Part shown: positions 20,461-32,904 of the stretch, in pieces | Numbering within the stretch: position 1 is the first letter of the stretch | Layout of the letters: every line of letters starts with the position of its first letter | Assembly (NCBI GenBank): GCA_019916065.1 | Contig: JAINTL010000046.1 | Span: 124,001-188,000 of the forward strand | Direction: 5' to 3' | Origin: Vitellaria paradoxa | Lineage: Eukaryota; Streptophyta; Magnoliopsida; Ericales; Sapotaceae | DNA length: 64,000 nt | Made by a program: the position numbers and the translations under genes | Notes under the pieces: generated by a model | Database searches by the model: none | What the model was told of the DNA's origin: nothing | What the model saw: only the letters and a program-made list of their open reading frames with translations

Positions 20461-20499
20461 TCATTTTCTGCAGCAAAGAATGCTTCAGCATCCTAATCA

Positions 20500-21328
20500 T
20501 CTTTACTTATATCTATTGTATTAGAAGTGGCAGCATTGCTCTCCACAGGATTTTTCTTGGACCAACAATCCTTTGCCTTATGACCCTTCTTCCCACAGTT
20601 GTGACACTTCCCTTCAAACTTTTTACTATTGCCATGATTCCTCGAAGCTCCCCCTAATCAAAAACTCCCCTCACCTTGATGACTTTTTGCCCTGTCATCA
20701 TTTCTTTTAGATCCACCAACAGTGTGCTGCTTGGAGTTTCCTTTGTTTTTATTGGCGTAGAGTGCTTTTTCTTACTCTTCAGCAAAATTCCTCCCTTTTG
20801 CTTAGCCATGGCTTCTTGACCCATAAGCAAATTCTCAAACTCAACAAGTGATAGTTGTTTTGGCCATCCCTGTACTGCAGCGATGAAGCCTCTGAATTCA
20901 GACTTCAAACCATGGATGATTATTCTTTTCATCCTGGTTTCGCCAATTGGAGCTGTTGGATCCAATTCTGCAATCTCACAGCATATCGACTTCACCTTGT
21001 GAAAGTATTATGCAATCGTCATGTTACGTTGCGCTACCAACAACAACTCGCTTTCTAGAAGTTGCAGCCGTGTGTCATTCTTCTTTAACGAAAGTGTGGC
21101 CAACGTATCCCAGGCTTCTTTTGGTGTGTTAGCATCCCGGATGTGCTCCAACACATTTTCTTCAAATGTTGTCTTCAAAGCAAACAATGCTTTGCCCACT
21201 TTGATCTTCCACTTCCACATGGTATCATTTGCATCCTTTGCCTTTGGTTTCGTGACTTCGCTGCCGTTGACAAGATCCCCAAAGATCTTGGCCTTGCATG
21301 CAAGACGGCATACATATATGTCATCCAT
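20500..21328 (-). pseudogene. Copia gag remnant with zinc knuckle
   Basis: 21008-21328 encodes a typical copia gag start region (LFALKTTFEENVLEHIRDA, TPKEAWDTL), and 20654-20995 continues it in a shifted frame. A CCHC knuckle, CHNCGKKGHKAKDC, follows near 20560-20605. Gag would package element RNA. A frameshift and stops break it. Confidence 0.85.
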
Positions 21329-21441
21329 GTATTGTAATTCTGGTTGTTAAGCTTTTTGATTCATCTAACTACTTGAAGATCGCTCATCATGTCGACAGTA
21401 AGCTTACACCAAATTACTAGTAGATGACGTCCCACAACCAA

Positions 21442-21457
21442 CCTGGCTTTGATACCA
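21442..21457 (-). other. tRNA-Met primer-binding site of copia element
   Basis: TGGTATCAAAGCCAGG on the minus strand differs by one base from the complement of plant initiator tRNA-Met. It lies 3 bp inside the right (5') LTR. Confidence 0.88.
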
Positions 21458-21460
21458 AAA

Positions 21461-21746
21461 TGTTGAATACAAAAAAGGTGCAAGGAGGCAATATTTTTTT
21501 TAGTGCAAAATAAGTTGCCTTATATAGGCATACAAAGGAGGCCACGTTGCCTTATCTTCTCCTACACATTCTACAACCACTAATAGCTAGAGACTCGGTA
21601 ACAATCACTTAACTACTTGCAAAAAGCTAGGAAATTAGCATAACTAACAGACCCACTAACACCACGACATGAACTAACAATTATTAAACTGAAAAATAGC
21701 AATAAACTCAGTCAACCCATCACGTGCTGGTGTTGTAATTCCAACA
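21461..21746 (-). repeat. 5' LTR of copia element
   Basis: A 286-bp partner of 17000-17292 with the same TGTTG and CAACA ends. It is followed by target duplication CTATG and then by the resumed reading frame of the host pseudogene. Confidence 0.93.
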
Positions 21747-22149
21747 CTATGATCCCTTATTATCATGCAAAAAGATGTTTAATATTTCATCGGTTTCTTC
21801 TGAAATATTTGACCCCCGTATCAACTTAAATTGAAATGGTCCGATCTTCTATGTGGGATCTGTGAAGCATAGAGCAAGCGTTGTGGATTGAACAACAGCA
21901 GTAGCAGGACACAACATCAAACTGAATATATTAATGCTTTGACCTTCCCAAACAACCAACCACAGGTACTAATTACTACTTCTGTAGGTAGTTTCCTAAA
22001 TTTAATTTACCTTTTCTTCAATACTTTTATGTGTAATTTAATCATTTACTTGCTGGCAATCATGTGAAAATTTAATAATTTATTGATCAAATTGATTAAT
22101 TGTTATTGTAGTGAAGACAATTTGTTGATAAATTTGATTGTTTTAGTTG

Positions 22150-23252
22150 TAGAGGTGCTTTGAGGCCTATTTCTTGTTCTTGTAGTCATTATCCTAGTGT
22201 ATTGTGTCATCAGGCTAATTAAAAGAAAGAAAGAGGATCAACCAAAGATTGAAAATTTTTGAAGGATTATATAGCCCAAAAGCTTGCAAGATATTCTTAT
22301 GCCGCCATGAAGACAATTACAAATAAATTTCAAGAAAAAATAGGGAAAGGGGGCTATGGAGAAGTATACCAACGAAAGCTTTCCAACAATGTTCGTGTCG
22401 CCGTCAAGATCCTTAACAATGTCAAAGGAAGTAGGAATGACTTCATCAATGAAGTCGGAACGATAGGTAGAATTCACCATGTCAACATGGTGCACTTGGT
22501 TGGATATTGTGTTGATGGATTTCATAGTGGTCTCATTTATGAGTTTATGTCAAACCAATCCCTAGAGAAGTACATATCTTCGGATCATGAGAAGCATTCA
22601 CTAGGTTGGGAGAAGCTTCATGACATTACTCTAGGAATAGCCAAAGGAATCGAGTATCTTCACCAAGGGTGTGATCGACAAATCCTTCATTTCAACATTA
22701 AACCTCAAAACATCTTATTGGACCATAATTTCAACTCAAAGATCTTTGATTTTGGGCTAGCAAAGTTGTGTTCGAAGGAGCAAGCGCTATTTTCATGACT
22801 ATTGCTAGGGAAAAGGTGGGTTACATTGCACCTAAACTATTTTCTTAGAATTTTGGAAAAGTGTCATCCAAATCAAACATGTACAGTTTTGGAATGTTGC
22901 TGCTAGATATAGTTGGGGTGAAGAAAAAAATTGTAACAGAGAGTGTAGGTGAGATTTATTTCCCAAAATGGATTCACAGTTGTTTGGAAAAAGAAGAAGA
23001 GTTAAGAATCCAATTTGGGGAAGATAGAACCACAAATATTTGAAGAAACTAATAATTATGAGACTTTGTTGTACCCAGTGGTTCCCCATAGATTGACTGT
23101 CAATGAAAGTTGTAGTCCACATGTTGGAAGCCCATGGAAGCACTCTAACTACGTTACCTAATCCATTTACCTCCAAAGATTTAACGAAAACCAGAGGGAA
23201 AATGGTTAGAAGATCATTTAGTGAGTTAGAAATTATTTCTGACTCGGAGTGA
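22150..23252 (+). pseudogene. Kinase part of the copia-split LRK10-like pseudogene
   Basis: Membrane helix (LFLVLVVIILVYCVIRLIKRKK), then the kinase: [57 protein letters not shown], catalytic loop HFNIKPQN (intact relatives have HFDIKPHN), DFGLAKL. After a frameshift it continues as SNMYSFGMLLLDIVG and IYFPKWIH, and ends with a C-terminal tail RRSFSELEIISDSE. Loss of the catalytic Asp alone would abolish phosphotransfer. The APE region is also degraded. Confidence 0.88.
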
Positions 23253-24426
23253 GAGGAAAAAATTAGTGTTACTTATGCATTTAAATCCTTAAAGAGTGTG
23301 TATAAAAAAAACATTGTTATCGATATTGTTGTCATTTACAATATTATATATATATATCCGATCAATTATTCATGCCATGTATGATCATTAAAATAGTCAT
23401 TTTGCAATGGTTATATGCCCAGAGAAGAACAATTTCTCCGAGTAACAATCAATATAGTCCCCTTAGTTCCAGGCAGATGTTTTCTCCACTAACAAATATT
23501 TCGGTACTAAGCAAAAAAGTGAAAAATATTCTCCACACTACTATTTAGTTTGCTTGTAATTGAAAGTGGAAGCTAATGTTGTGGATGTCTCCACAAAAAT
23601 TAGCAAATTACTGATTTTGACTATCATGAAACCTTAGAAAATAGGGCATGCAAGAATAAGAAATGCTTTATAACCCACACATGTAGAGCCTTGTGCTAAA
23701 GATATAGGGTCTAAGTGACTAACAGATTCACATGGAGGATTGTTTGTCAAGATGCCAAAGTCCTTTGAGGTGTGAAATAGATATAAATGCAGGCTCATAT
23801 CAGAATAAGCATTTCAGTGATTGTATTTGATGAAGCAACAATGCTTTAAAAATTCTAATACAATGCAACACCATGTATAGTTATTCTCTATTCAGATTCA
23901 AAAAGTAGATTGCTAAACTTAGCTGTGAAGTGGTCTTTCACAATAGATGTCAAGCTGAAGACCATGAAATTAGCACTAATCCTACAAGGTTGCCAGTGCT
24001 ATCAGGGGATTGCGCAAATTCCATCATTGTGTATCCAAATTCACCTTAGTAAAATCATTTTCCTATAAAATGTTATTGTGTATTTTTGAGGAATTTTGAT
24101 GCATTTGTTTAAAAAATTTGAGGCAGTCTTATAATTAGACAATTATGCTTCTGTTTTTTTTTGTATCAGAGCTCATTAATTAATATGTTATTATGTCTTT
24201 CTCTTGGCTACATATCAATTTTCAAACTAGGGGATCGTCGGTTGTAAAATGATTGTATCCTAAGATTTGCATGGTTCTAATTTTTGTTGCTCTCACACCT
24301 AGTGATAGTACCTAAGCTTTAAAATTTCATGTTATGACATTTAGTGAACACTTTCATGGCTATAATTAACTAATGCCAGAACTTTTAGTCCATTTTATAT
24401 TTTTGTTGAATGACTAGGAACTTTAC
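23253..24426. other. Intergenic, no gene seen
   Basis: AT-rich sequence after the pseudogene stop, with short (TA)n at 23346-23358. Fragments such as TTTTTTTGTATCAGAGCTC (24155-24175) resemble primer-binding-site DNA of an old copia element, but no LTR or coding remnant could be followed. Confidence 0.55.
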
Positions 24427-24429
24427 ACA

Positions 24430-25036
24430 TGTTACAAGAAAATGTGCTTTTAGTGACAATAATAGTCGTCACCAAAAGTGTAGGTTTTGTCACAAAAAAA
24501 CTTTTAGTGATAACTGAATGTTGTCATTTATAGTCTTGTTGCTAAAATCTAATGTGACGACAATTTGTTACTGTCGCTAAAACTACCTTTCAGCGACAAG
24601 CAAATGTGTTTACAAAATGATTACTTTTTGTGACGACTAAATCCGTCGCTAATTGACATATTTAGAAACGCAAAATCTTATTACAAAATTTTACAAAATT
24701 GTCATTATAAGATTTTTTTTTTCAAAATGGAAAATATATCTTTAAAGTGACGATATATCTTGTCACTAAAAATATATAACAGTGATAGATGATTTCATTG
24801 TCAAAAAACTATGAATAGTGACAATCCTATCTCTTGTCACTAAAAGAACATAATAGTAACAAATGATTTTATTGTCACAATAATTACAACTAATGACAAT
24901 CTTTTCTACCACAAATAATATACTTGATAACAACATAATTTTGAATAATTATAACAAATGTGACATGTTGTAACAATGTACTACAGGTTGATTAATTTCC
25001 TATCGAGAATATCTCTTTCAAGGTAAGTTATTTGTT

Positions 25037-25078
<42 letters not shown>

Positions 25079-25927
25079 GTATAGATATAGTTTAGTTATA
25101 GTGCTCTCTAGTGTTCAAAAATATGCTTAATTTCTATTTCCAACAAGAAATTAATTATTAAAGGAAAGATATATTTTTTTTGGGTACAAAGAAACGCATG
25201 CTGCAGGTTAATTAATTTCCTCTCAAGAATATCACATTTAAAGTAAGTTATTTGTTGGGGGAAAAGGGAGATATGAAATTTCCCTAAATACTTAATATTC
25301 TAATCGTAAGTTTCCTTAAAAAATTTATATTTCAATTAACTTTCCTATTCAATCATTTTAATTAATTTTATACTCTAATCAATTTCCCCAAAAATGTCTA
25401 TTTTAATCACGAATTTGCATAAGCCAAAGATTTCAAATTGTAGATAAAATACAATTGAATAGATGAATAAACAAAAGATCATTGAAATACAATTAAACCC
25501 CAAACTAGAGAAGAACTCAAATTTTTAACATTAATTTTAATTCCATTGCTTGCAAAGCAATGGAAAAATAAAAAAAATGGCATACCTGTTTTTGAGTTTA
25601 AAATGCGAAATCCTGGAGATGACAATGTCTATTAGAAACCAAACGCAATTTAATTTTTTAATGTAGTTTCTGTGATCGAACACTTTTTAACAACAAAGCC
25701 ATGAAAAAGTAAAGAAGATTCTGTCACCTACGGAAACTTGAATCTGCGAACTACCAAGAACAAGACCTTAAATATTGTTGAGAATGAAGAGAGAGAAAAT
25801 ATTACATATATATATAGATATAAAATGTGTATATATATATATATGTTTGAGAAACCAAAAGGTCCAAAACCCTAAATATTGTCAAGAATGATGAGATAGA
25901 AAATACTATATATAAAATGTATATATG

Positions 25928-25958
<31 letters not shown>

Positions 25959-26478
25959 TTGAAAAATTATATATGCTCAAGCGTCGACGATAGTGTTGTG
26001 TTTTGAATTTAGGATTTTGGAAGGAAGGCATAAATAGCGTAAGTAAAAATAAGATGTAGGGATTGGTGGAATGTTCGGTGTAATTTATGTTTTGAAAATT
26101 TAATTCATAAGATTAATTAATTTTTTAATAATTATTTGTAAGGTTTTATTTTAGTGACAACAAAACTTGTTACTATATATGTTTCAGTAATGGAAAATAA
26201 AATTTGACATAATAAAAAAATTTTAATCTCGTCAAAACATTAAACTTTTAGCACCAATTTTCCTTCTAACTTCCAGTGACGAGATTCAGTAATAACAAAA
26301 TATTTTTCTCACTAAATATTAATATTTGAGTGACAATTTACATTACTTGTTATAAAAAATATCTTAAAATGTATTTTCGGTGATAATAAAAAAATCTTGT
26401 CACTCAATATCATATATTATGATAATATTTTTCATTGTCACAGAAGACTTATCACTGTTGCCTACTTTTGTTGTGGTA
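24430..26478. mobile_element. CACTA-like nonautonomous DNA transposon
   Basis: The left end TGTTACAAGAAAA and right end TTTTGTTGTGGTA are degenerate forms of the CACTACAAGAAAA / TTTTCTTGTAGTG termini, flanked by a 3-bp duplication ACA (24427-24429, 26479-26481). Subterminal zones are full of short direct and inverted motifs related to TTTAGTGACAA and TTGTCACTAAAA (24450-24900, 26150-26460), the usual transposase-binding arrays of En/Spm elements. The interior has no transposase ORF; it holds a duplicated ~60-bp segment (about 24985-25045 and 25198-25258) and another duplicated AT-rich block (about 25765-25970) with (TA)n and (TG)n runs. Confidence 0.72.
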
Positions 26479-26481
26479 ACA

Positions 26482-27154
26482 GCTCCATTGTTCAATAAAT
26501 ACGAATTAACTCTGCATTATCTTCACAAAATTATATTTCTAGTGCATTTTCAGAAAATATTTTTATGATCCCAACTATTTATTCTGATAGTGTTATTGCA
26601 TTGATGAGCAAGTATATATCATTTTCACCTACTTAAATTTGACAAATAATACTCCATCTGCTTTAAAGATGAACGCTAACTCTTGGAGTCTTGGTTAAAA
26701 AGCCTTTCAGGAAGGTTTGTTTCATCATTTGCAAAAATATAGCAGCCAAAGGATGAGATATTGTGTAAGTTCAAAGCCAAAAACTGGTGTATTCATTAAT
26801 AAATTAGTTAATAAGGAATGATTCATCATTACAAAATAAACTAGTTAATAAGGAATGATTCATCATTAATCATTACAATGCGATAGCTGTTATTATTTGA
26901 TTGCTGCATGATAATATTAACCATAATATGTAATGCACTAAACTTTATATTATTATTATTATTATTATTATTATTTTGGCACATAAGAGTATAAAAAAAA
27001 AATTACAAAGTATTACTACTAAACTTGGAATTGTAGACTACATGAGAAATTACTAGGTCTGAATTTTTGTAATATATTACAAAGCATCCTAAGATCCTAA
27101 ACTCAAACATTCATATTAATAAAATTTATTAATTAGGGCTTTTTATTCTAATTC
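26482..27154. other. Intergenic with short repeats
   Basis: No gene seen. It contains a roughly 37-bp tandem duplication carrying TAGTTAATAAGGAATGATTC (26813-26870) and an (ATT)n microsatellite (26948-26976). Confidence 0.6.
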
Positions 27155-27694
27155 TTAGATAACTGTCAATTCCTGTTCAGGTCTTGGTCCAAGATTCATA
27201 ATTGATGTCATAATCGGACGGCACAGTATAAATACCAAGGACGTTAAGGCAGGGTTTCGGGTAACTCGGGTATGGACCTCGTGGGCAGGAGCAATTATAC
27301 AAGTCATATAGTTTTGGAAGTAATTGTCTCCATAGGGGGAATTGAACCGGAAAGGAGAGGCGGAGAAATTGAGATTCAGAAGCTGCAGTGGAAAGCAATC
27401 CCCCAGTAGGGAAACCGCTTGAATTTCTCGATGTTGGTAATCAATTTGGATGACTTGCAATTTTACCGAAGAAAAAGGCTGCAGGTGAAGCAGCATGCCA
27501 TTACTGCTGCAAGATAGCTCAAACTCGGGATAACAGCAGCTGTTGTCTGCAGGCTGCTGTGTACCTTGGACCCAGAAGGGATACCTTATTGGCGGCCCAA
27601 ATTTATCACTGCAATATTTGGTCCCTCTGCACACACCTGGGCTTGTTGCACTTCCAAATCTGGTAAATACCAGCAGTGTATTGGGGAGTGACAA
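27155..27694 (-). pseudogene. Decayed GUB_WAK exon of LRK10-like gene
   Basis: An extracellular-domain fragment with GPPIRYPFWVQG, CCYPEFELSC and DCFPLQL. After FRFNSPYGDNYFQN the homologous sequence moves to another frame (YNCSCPRGPY.., PCLNVLGIY), showing a frameshift near 27300. No start ATG in the right frame or intact signal peptide is visible. No kinase exon follows downstream on this strand as far as 23253. It groups with the exons at 16501 and 33780 rather than with those at 13227 and 44658. Confidence 0.82.
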
Positions 27695-29396
27695 GTAAGC
27701 AGGCTGAAGATGAAAATGGACGTGCCAAAAAACTAAAAAATATTTGTTGACATGTTTCTTAATAATTAAGAAAATTTTAATCCAAATTAAACTAGAATTA
27801 TAAATGATCGTTTTATTCTTATACTTTTTTTTTTTTACTCAAATTCACGCTTTGAAAGTAAATTTTATTTTTATGATTTCTTAAAAAATTAATATTGGTG
27901 ATTTTTATTATATTTTATCTTATTTCATTATGTTTAAAATATGTAGTCAAATTATGAGAATTTAAATGTCTACTCTATTCACATTATTTTCATGTTGGCA
28001 ATTAAATGAAAAAATAGAATGAGCATTCCATTCTATTTCATTTCCACCCATATTCCATTATCACTGCTTATTCTATTCTGAGGTACCAAACACAACCTTA
28101 GAATAGCAAAGTAATACCCCAATTTATTTTTTTTCTTTTTTAATCATACCTATGTTAGGATGCAAAAAACAAAATTATAGTCCATAATATGAATGTGAAA
28201 ACCTCTTGTCAAGTCATTTGAAGCTTAAAAAAAATGATTAAGTTCGTTGACTTGGTGGACTAAGACATTTTAGTAATCCATTACCGTAATTCTACGCCAA
28301 ATAGTTATGTGTGTTTATTAATAACTTTGAGGACATGATTACTTGTAATACAAATTCAAAATTTTTAAGGACGTATAATTTGAATATTCATTGTCAAACA
28401 GTTTAAAACTAACGTAAATTTATCCCAAAATTAAGTTTGTTGACTTGGTCAATTAGGCATTCTAGGTGTGTTTTGATAGTAAAAACTTTTAATTTTATTT
28501 TACTTTATTTTGTTTTATATGATTTTTTATATTTTAAAGTTTAATTTTCTGTATTTGTTTGATAATTTTTAAACTTGTTATTCTATATATATATATATTT
28601 TGTTTTATATGATTTTTTATATTTTAAAGTTTAATTTTCTGTATTTGTTTGATAATTTTTAAACTTGTTATTCTATATATATATATATATATATATATTT
28701 TTATAGAATAGTCCTGCCAAAAGAGAGAGAGAGAGAAAGAGAGGGGAGGGATGGAGAGAGGGAGGGGAAGATAAATAATTATGATTTGAAATAAATATAA
28801 CACTTACAATAACATGATAGTACTCTAATTTAAATATAGATTTTTTTTTTTAATTTTACCTACATCAGGATGCAAAATGGAAAATTTATAGAGGTTATAA
28901 TAAGGATTTGTATGCCGTTGTTAAGTTGTTTGAAAACTAAAAAAAAAGTTACCTCATGATTAAATTCGTTGAATTTGTGAACTAAGACATTTTGCAATAA
29001 TTAGTTAATTCTATGTCAAACAGTTATGGATGTTTGTTAACAACTTTGATTGCATGATCCATGCAACATAAAAGTCAAAGGTTTTAACGTGTTTGATGTG
29101 AGAATGACATAAACCTACACCCAAAATTATGTTTGTTGATTCAATGGAGTAGACGATTTAGATATGATTTGAGAGTAAAAAATTTAATTTTTGTAATGTT
29201 TATTTTTGTTTTATATATTTTTTATGTTTTAAAATTTAATTTTTTATCTATTTAATTACTAGTAATAACTCGTACTTATGACACTTTAAATAAAATTAGT
29301 ATTAAGTTAAAATAAAAAAAAATTATAATAATCCACGAGTTTCAATTTTTTTCTCAAAATTTTAGACTCCAGTAGCGACTCATGTGTTTTATTCTC
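27695..29396. other. Intergenic, AT-rich, no gene seen
   Basis: No coding content recognised. It contains a 90-bp tandem duplication (about 28507-28690), a purine-rich GAGAGA tract (28722-28770), and two loosely related segments (28140-28480 and 28850-29170) sharing motifs such as ACCTA..TAGGATGCAAAA and GTTGA..TGGACTAAGACATTTT, which look like diverged copies of one another. Confidence 0.6.
28507..28690. repeat. 90-bp tandem duplication ending in (TA)n
   Basis: Two near-identical copies of a block starting TTTTGTTTTATATGATTTTT and ending in a (TA)n run; corresponding positions 28511 and 28601 are 90 bp apart. Confidence 0.85.
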
Positions 29397-30688
29397 TTTT
29401 TTAACAATTAATTTTTGATAAATACCATAGAAGAAAACAAAAATTATAATATTTTAATTTAAAAGGTTCAACTTCCGAGAAATCATAATTGAGTGAAACA
29501 AGATAAATGGTAGTAGAGTTCACTAAAATAAGAATCGAGTGAGCAATTAAAAATATAAACATAATCTCCATCATTGAATAAAAGAAAAAGTAATTCTTAT
29601 TTTATTATATAGATATTTAAACATGATATTCAAGTTCAAAAAAAATTATGAAAATTAAAATATTTACGTAAGAATTAAAAGAATTATTTTTTCTATAAAG
29701 AATCAATTTTACACGTAGATGATTTTTTTGTATTTCTAAAAAAAGATTAATTTTTATATGTACGTATTTTTTTATTTAAAGTATTTTTTTAATATCTTTA
29801 TAAATACAAATAACATATCTAAAAAATAATAAAAATTTTAATTTTAATAAAAGAAAATCATACAAAATGAAGATAAATTAAAAACACAAAATTTGATTTT
29901 TTTTTTTTTTTTTTAGTTTTTATTTCCAAGTCAAGTCATGGGGTGATCCGTCAACTACGTCTATCGATTTCTCCCACAAACTGAAAAATTGACTCCAAGT
30001 CAAGTCTGGCTGAAGTGATTTTTTAGCTGAAGTCTGGCTGGCTGAAGTAATTGATAGTCTATGAACCAAGTCTTGGGGTAGTGGATTTGAAAATCTCTAT
30101 CAACTACGTCAAGTCTTGGGGTGATCCGTCAATTACGTCTATTAATTTTTTAGCCAGACTTGACTTGGAAATAAAAACTAAAAAAAAAAAATCAATTTTT
30201 GTGTTTTAATTTATCTTCATTTTATGTGATTTTCTTTTATTAAAATTAAAATTTTTATTATTTTAAGATATGTTATTTGTATTTATAAAGATATTAAAAA
30301 AATACTTTGAAATAGAAAAATACGTTCATATAAAAATTAATCTTTTTTTAGAAATACAAAAAAATCATCTACGTGTAAAAATTGATCCTTTTTAGAAAAA
30401 ATAATTTCTTTTAATTCTTACGTAAATATTTTAATTTTCATAATTTTTTTTGAACTTGAATATCATGTTTAAAAATTATATAATAAAATAAAAATTATTT
30501 TTTCTTTTATTCAATGATAAGGATTATATTTATATTTTTAATTTCTCACTCGATTCTTATTTTAGTGAACTCCACTATCATTTATCTTATTCTACTAAAT
30601 TATGATTTCTTGAAAACTGAATCTTTTAAATTAAAATATTATAATTTTATTTTCTTCTATGATACTTATCAAAAATTAATTATTAAAA
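29397..30688. repeat. Large inverted repeat, about 535-bp arms, 219-bp spacer
   Basis: Left arm 29397-29937 and right arm 30157-30688 are reverse complements with scattered mismatches, from TTTTAACAATTAATTTTTGA outside to TTTATTTCCAAGTCAAGTC inside. The spacer (29938-30156) has a repeated GGGGTGATCCGTCAA.TACGTCTAT motif (about 29940 and 30115). A transcript across it would fold into a very long hairpin. It may be a fold-back transposon or a long-TIR MULE; no target duplication was recognised. Confidence 0.88.
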
Positions 30689-31750
30689 TGAACTTGACTA
30701 CAAACCGGTGCATGGTTGCACCGGATGCGCCCGAGTCCTTCAATTGGAACTTCAAATAAATTTTTTGTTGCCATATGTTGTATTACTCTAAAACATTAAT
30801 TGTGAGTTGACTTGAAAAAAAATTTGACTCGAAAGAAACGATACGCTAATCTATCTCCCCAATTTTGTAAAAATAATTTATTATTATTATTATCATTATT
30901 ATTATACCGTTAATAAATATTGTATGCTCTTTTTTGGCTTTTATTTTGATCATTTTTTAAATATTAGAATATCACTCCATTTGGAGTTTTAAATCTTTTC
31001 AAAAAAATTCAAAAAATTCAAAAATTTTAATTTTTTTCAATTAAATTTTGATACATGTCATTTTTATACCACTTCAATACTAACGTTTGATTTTTTTTAA
31101 GCTTCTTCGAAATTCCAAACTCCCTTATAGTCAAAGCATTTTTTTATAGATAACATAATTATTTTTTAATCAGCACAATATAAATTAATTTTTTATAAAT
31201 ATTGTAATTATACTCGTATATTATACAAAATCTCTTGATGATATATTTGTATATATCATATGCATGGAGTAGCTTACCTCATTTTTTTTAGGGAAGATAT
31301 TTGTATTTTTTTCATTAGTTTTTCTATCTTATAATAGTTTTAATAAAAAGAGTAATGCAGAGTAGAAAAAATTAATAAAAAAGTACATTTATTATTTTTT
31401 TGGTGGAATAATTTTTACTTTTAATGAAAACAATAGTTACTTTTTGCACGGTATAATTTTTAGAAGGATAAAATATTATTATTTTTTAAATAACTGCACT
31501 TTTTAATCACTTCAGCCATGATTTCTCCCACAAACTGAAACAGTCGTGGTGCTGATAAAATTAGGAGGAGGAAAACGAAGTTAGCTAGGAGATCTTGCAT
31601 CTATGGTTATTAAATTAAAATTTAATAATGTAAATATATTTATATATTTTTAATTAGAAATAAATATAATTAGACAGTCAAATTTCAATTTAACAATCCC
31701 GAATTTTACAACCAAATAGGCTTAATCACTTTTAATTTAAGGTAATTCTA
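30689..31750. other. Intergenic, no gene seen
   Basis: AT-rich. It contains a 20-nt hairpin (30705-30724) and an (ATT)n microsatellite near 30873-30904. No coding content recognised. Confidence 0.6.
30705..30724. repeat. GC-rich hairpin CCGGTGCA..TGCACCGG
   Basis: An 8-bp perfect stem with a 4-nt loop, unusually GC-rich for its surroundings, 17 bp outside the large inverted repeat. It is followed by GATGCGCCCGAGTCC. It may be part of a repeat family; function unknown. Confidence 0.7.
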
Positions 31751-32904
31751 AATAGTGGTAAGATTCTTTTGATTGTGCTACTTGCAAGAGGGTATTAATT
31801 GTTTTCTGTAAGAAAAATAATCCTTCAAAATAAGGTTAATTTAGGTTAAGATAATTAATACTTATTGGAAAAATAAAAAATGATGTTTTAACCTAAAACT
31901 AAAACTCAGCCGACACCTAAGTTATTTCAGTTTTTGTGGTATAGTAAGTATCCTTGTCGCACGTTCATTCTTATCTTGTTATAGAAAATTGCTATGAAAT
32001 TTTCATGTCTTATTCCAAGGACTAAATAGTGTTTACAAGTAATTAAAACACATCTTTTTTCATAAATAACATTTGACAAGTAAAGAACGTGTTAGGTACT
32101 CCTGACTTCGTCTTGTTTTGGACGGCTTTTTCTCCGAGTTTTTAGGTATTTTTTTTTATTATTTTGAGAATTTTTAAATTTGTTTTTTATTGTTGTCTTA
32201 TTGAAAATTAAATGATATTCATAAAAAATTATAAAATTTATTCTTTTTTTTTTTCATTTAAGTAGGTTTTTCGGGGGTATATATATTTTTAATTTTTCTG
32301 TTGATTTGTTTTTTTCAATTTTCATGAAATGCTTAACAAATGTCTAAAAGGAATTTAAAAAAAAAAGTGCTTGAAAAAGTTAGAAAAATTCTCGTCCAAC
32401 CATTCATTTGTATCTTCGTTATCAAAATAATAGACTCTGACTTTTCAACTGGCGGCCTTGAACTCTTGCTTAATTTCCGCTCCCGATAAGGTGGTGACTA
32501 ATAAGGGGGAGTTTGGTTAGAAAAAATATATAATAAAACTGATATAAATAATTATTTAATATTTTATTAGTAAATCTTTCTTACTATCTCTATCTCTATC
32601 CTTTTTACAATTATTTTATTTTTGATTTTTTTAGATAAATAATTATTAAATATCTTGAAGTTTTTGTTTAAAAATACTATTGTAACTTTTATGCACTTTT
32701 AAAGGCGATATATCAATTTAATTAAAAATATATTTTTGTGCTATTAAGCGAAATTTAAAAAGTAAAAGTAAAAATAAAAAAGCAAATGAAGAAATCAACT
32801 CAATCAAAAATTGTATAAATTAATATAAATTCATAAAAATTTTAATTTTGTAATTTTTACATTAAATTTTATACAAATTTGTAAAATTTTGTTATATTCT
32901 GTAA

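Larger units (their letters stand above)
17000..21746 (-). mobile_element. Ty1/copia LTR retrotransposon in LRK10-like pseudogene
   Basis: A complete 4747-bp element with two LTRs (17000-17292 and 21461-21746), TGTTG..CAACA ends and the 5-bp target duplication CTATG at 16995-16999 and 21747-21751. Its coding strand is minus: primer-binding site next to the right LTR, then gag, protease, integrase, reverse transcriptase and RNase H. That order, with integrase before reverse transcriptase, defines copia. A purine-rich tract (GAGAGGGAGTG) abuts the left LTR. The LTRs differ at roughly a dozen to twenty sites and small indels, so the insertion is not very recent. Many stops and frameshifts make it nonautonomous. 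Confidence 0.95.
16501..23252 (+). pseudogene. LRK10-like receptor kinase pseudogene, split by copia element
   Basis: Extracellular exon: 16501-16999 continuing at 21752-21965, with an ATG at 16513 or an upstream GTG at 16501. Signal peptide FLFLVLFLIQLLQLSSA, then a GUB_WAK domain (GPIIRFPFW, CTYPGFDLSC, DCFPLQLP) and a later cysteine block (CGICEA..KRCGL). The kinase part follows at about 22150-23252. Lesions: a 4.75-kb copia insertion at codon 167; TGA in place of a conserved Trp and a frameshift after the insertion; TAG in the cysteine block; a frameshift before the kinase (about 22250); a frameshift after DFG (about 22795); and the catalytic HFD motif changed to HFN. It is clearly nonfunctional, though most domains can be followed to the C-terminal tail. 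Confidence 0.9.
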
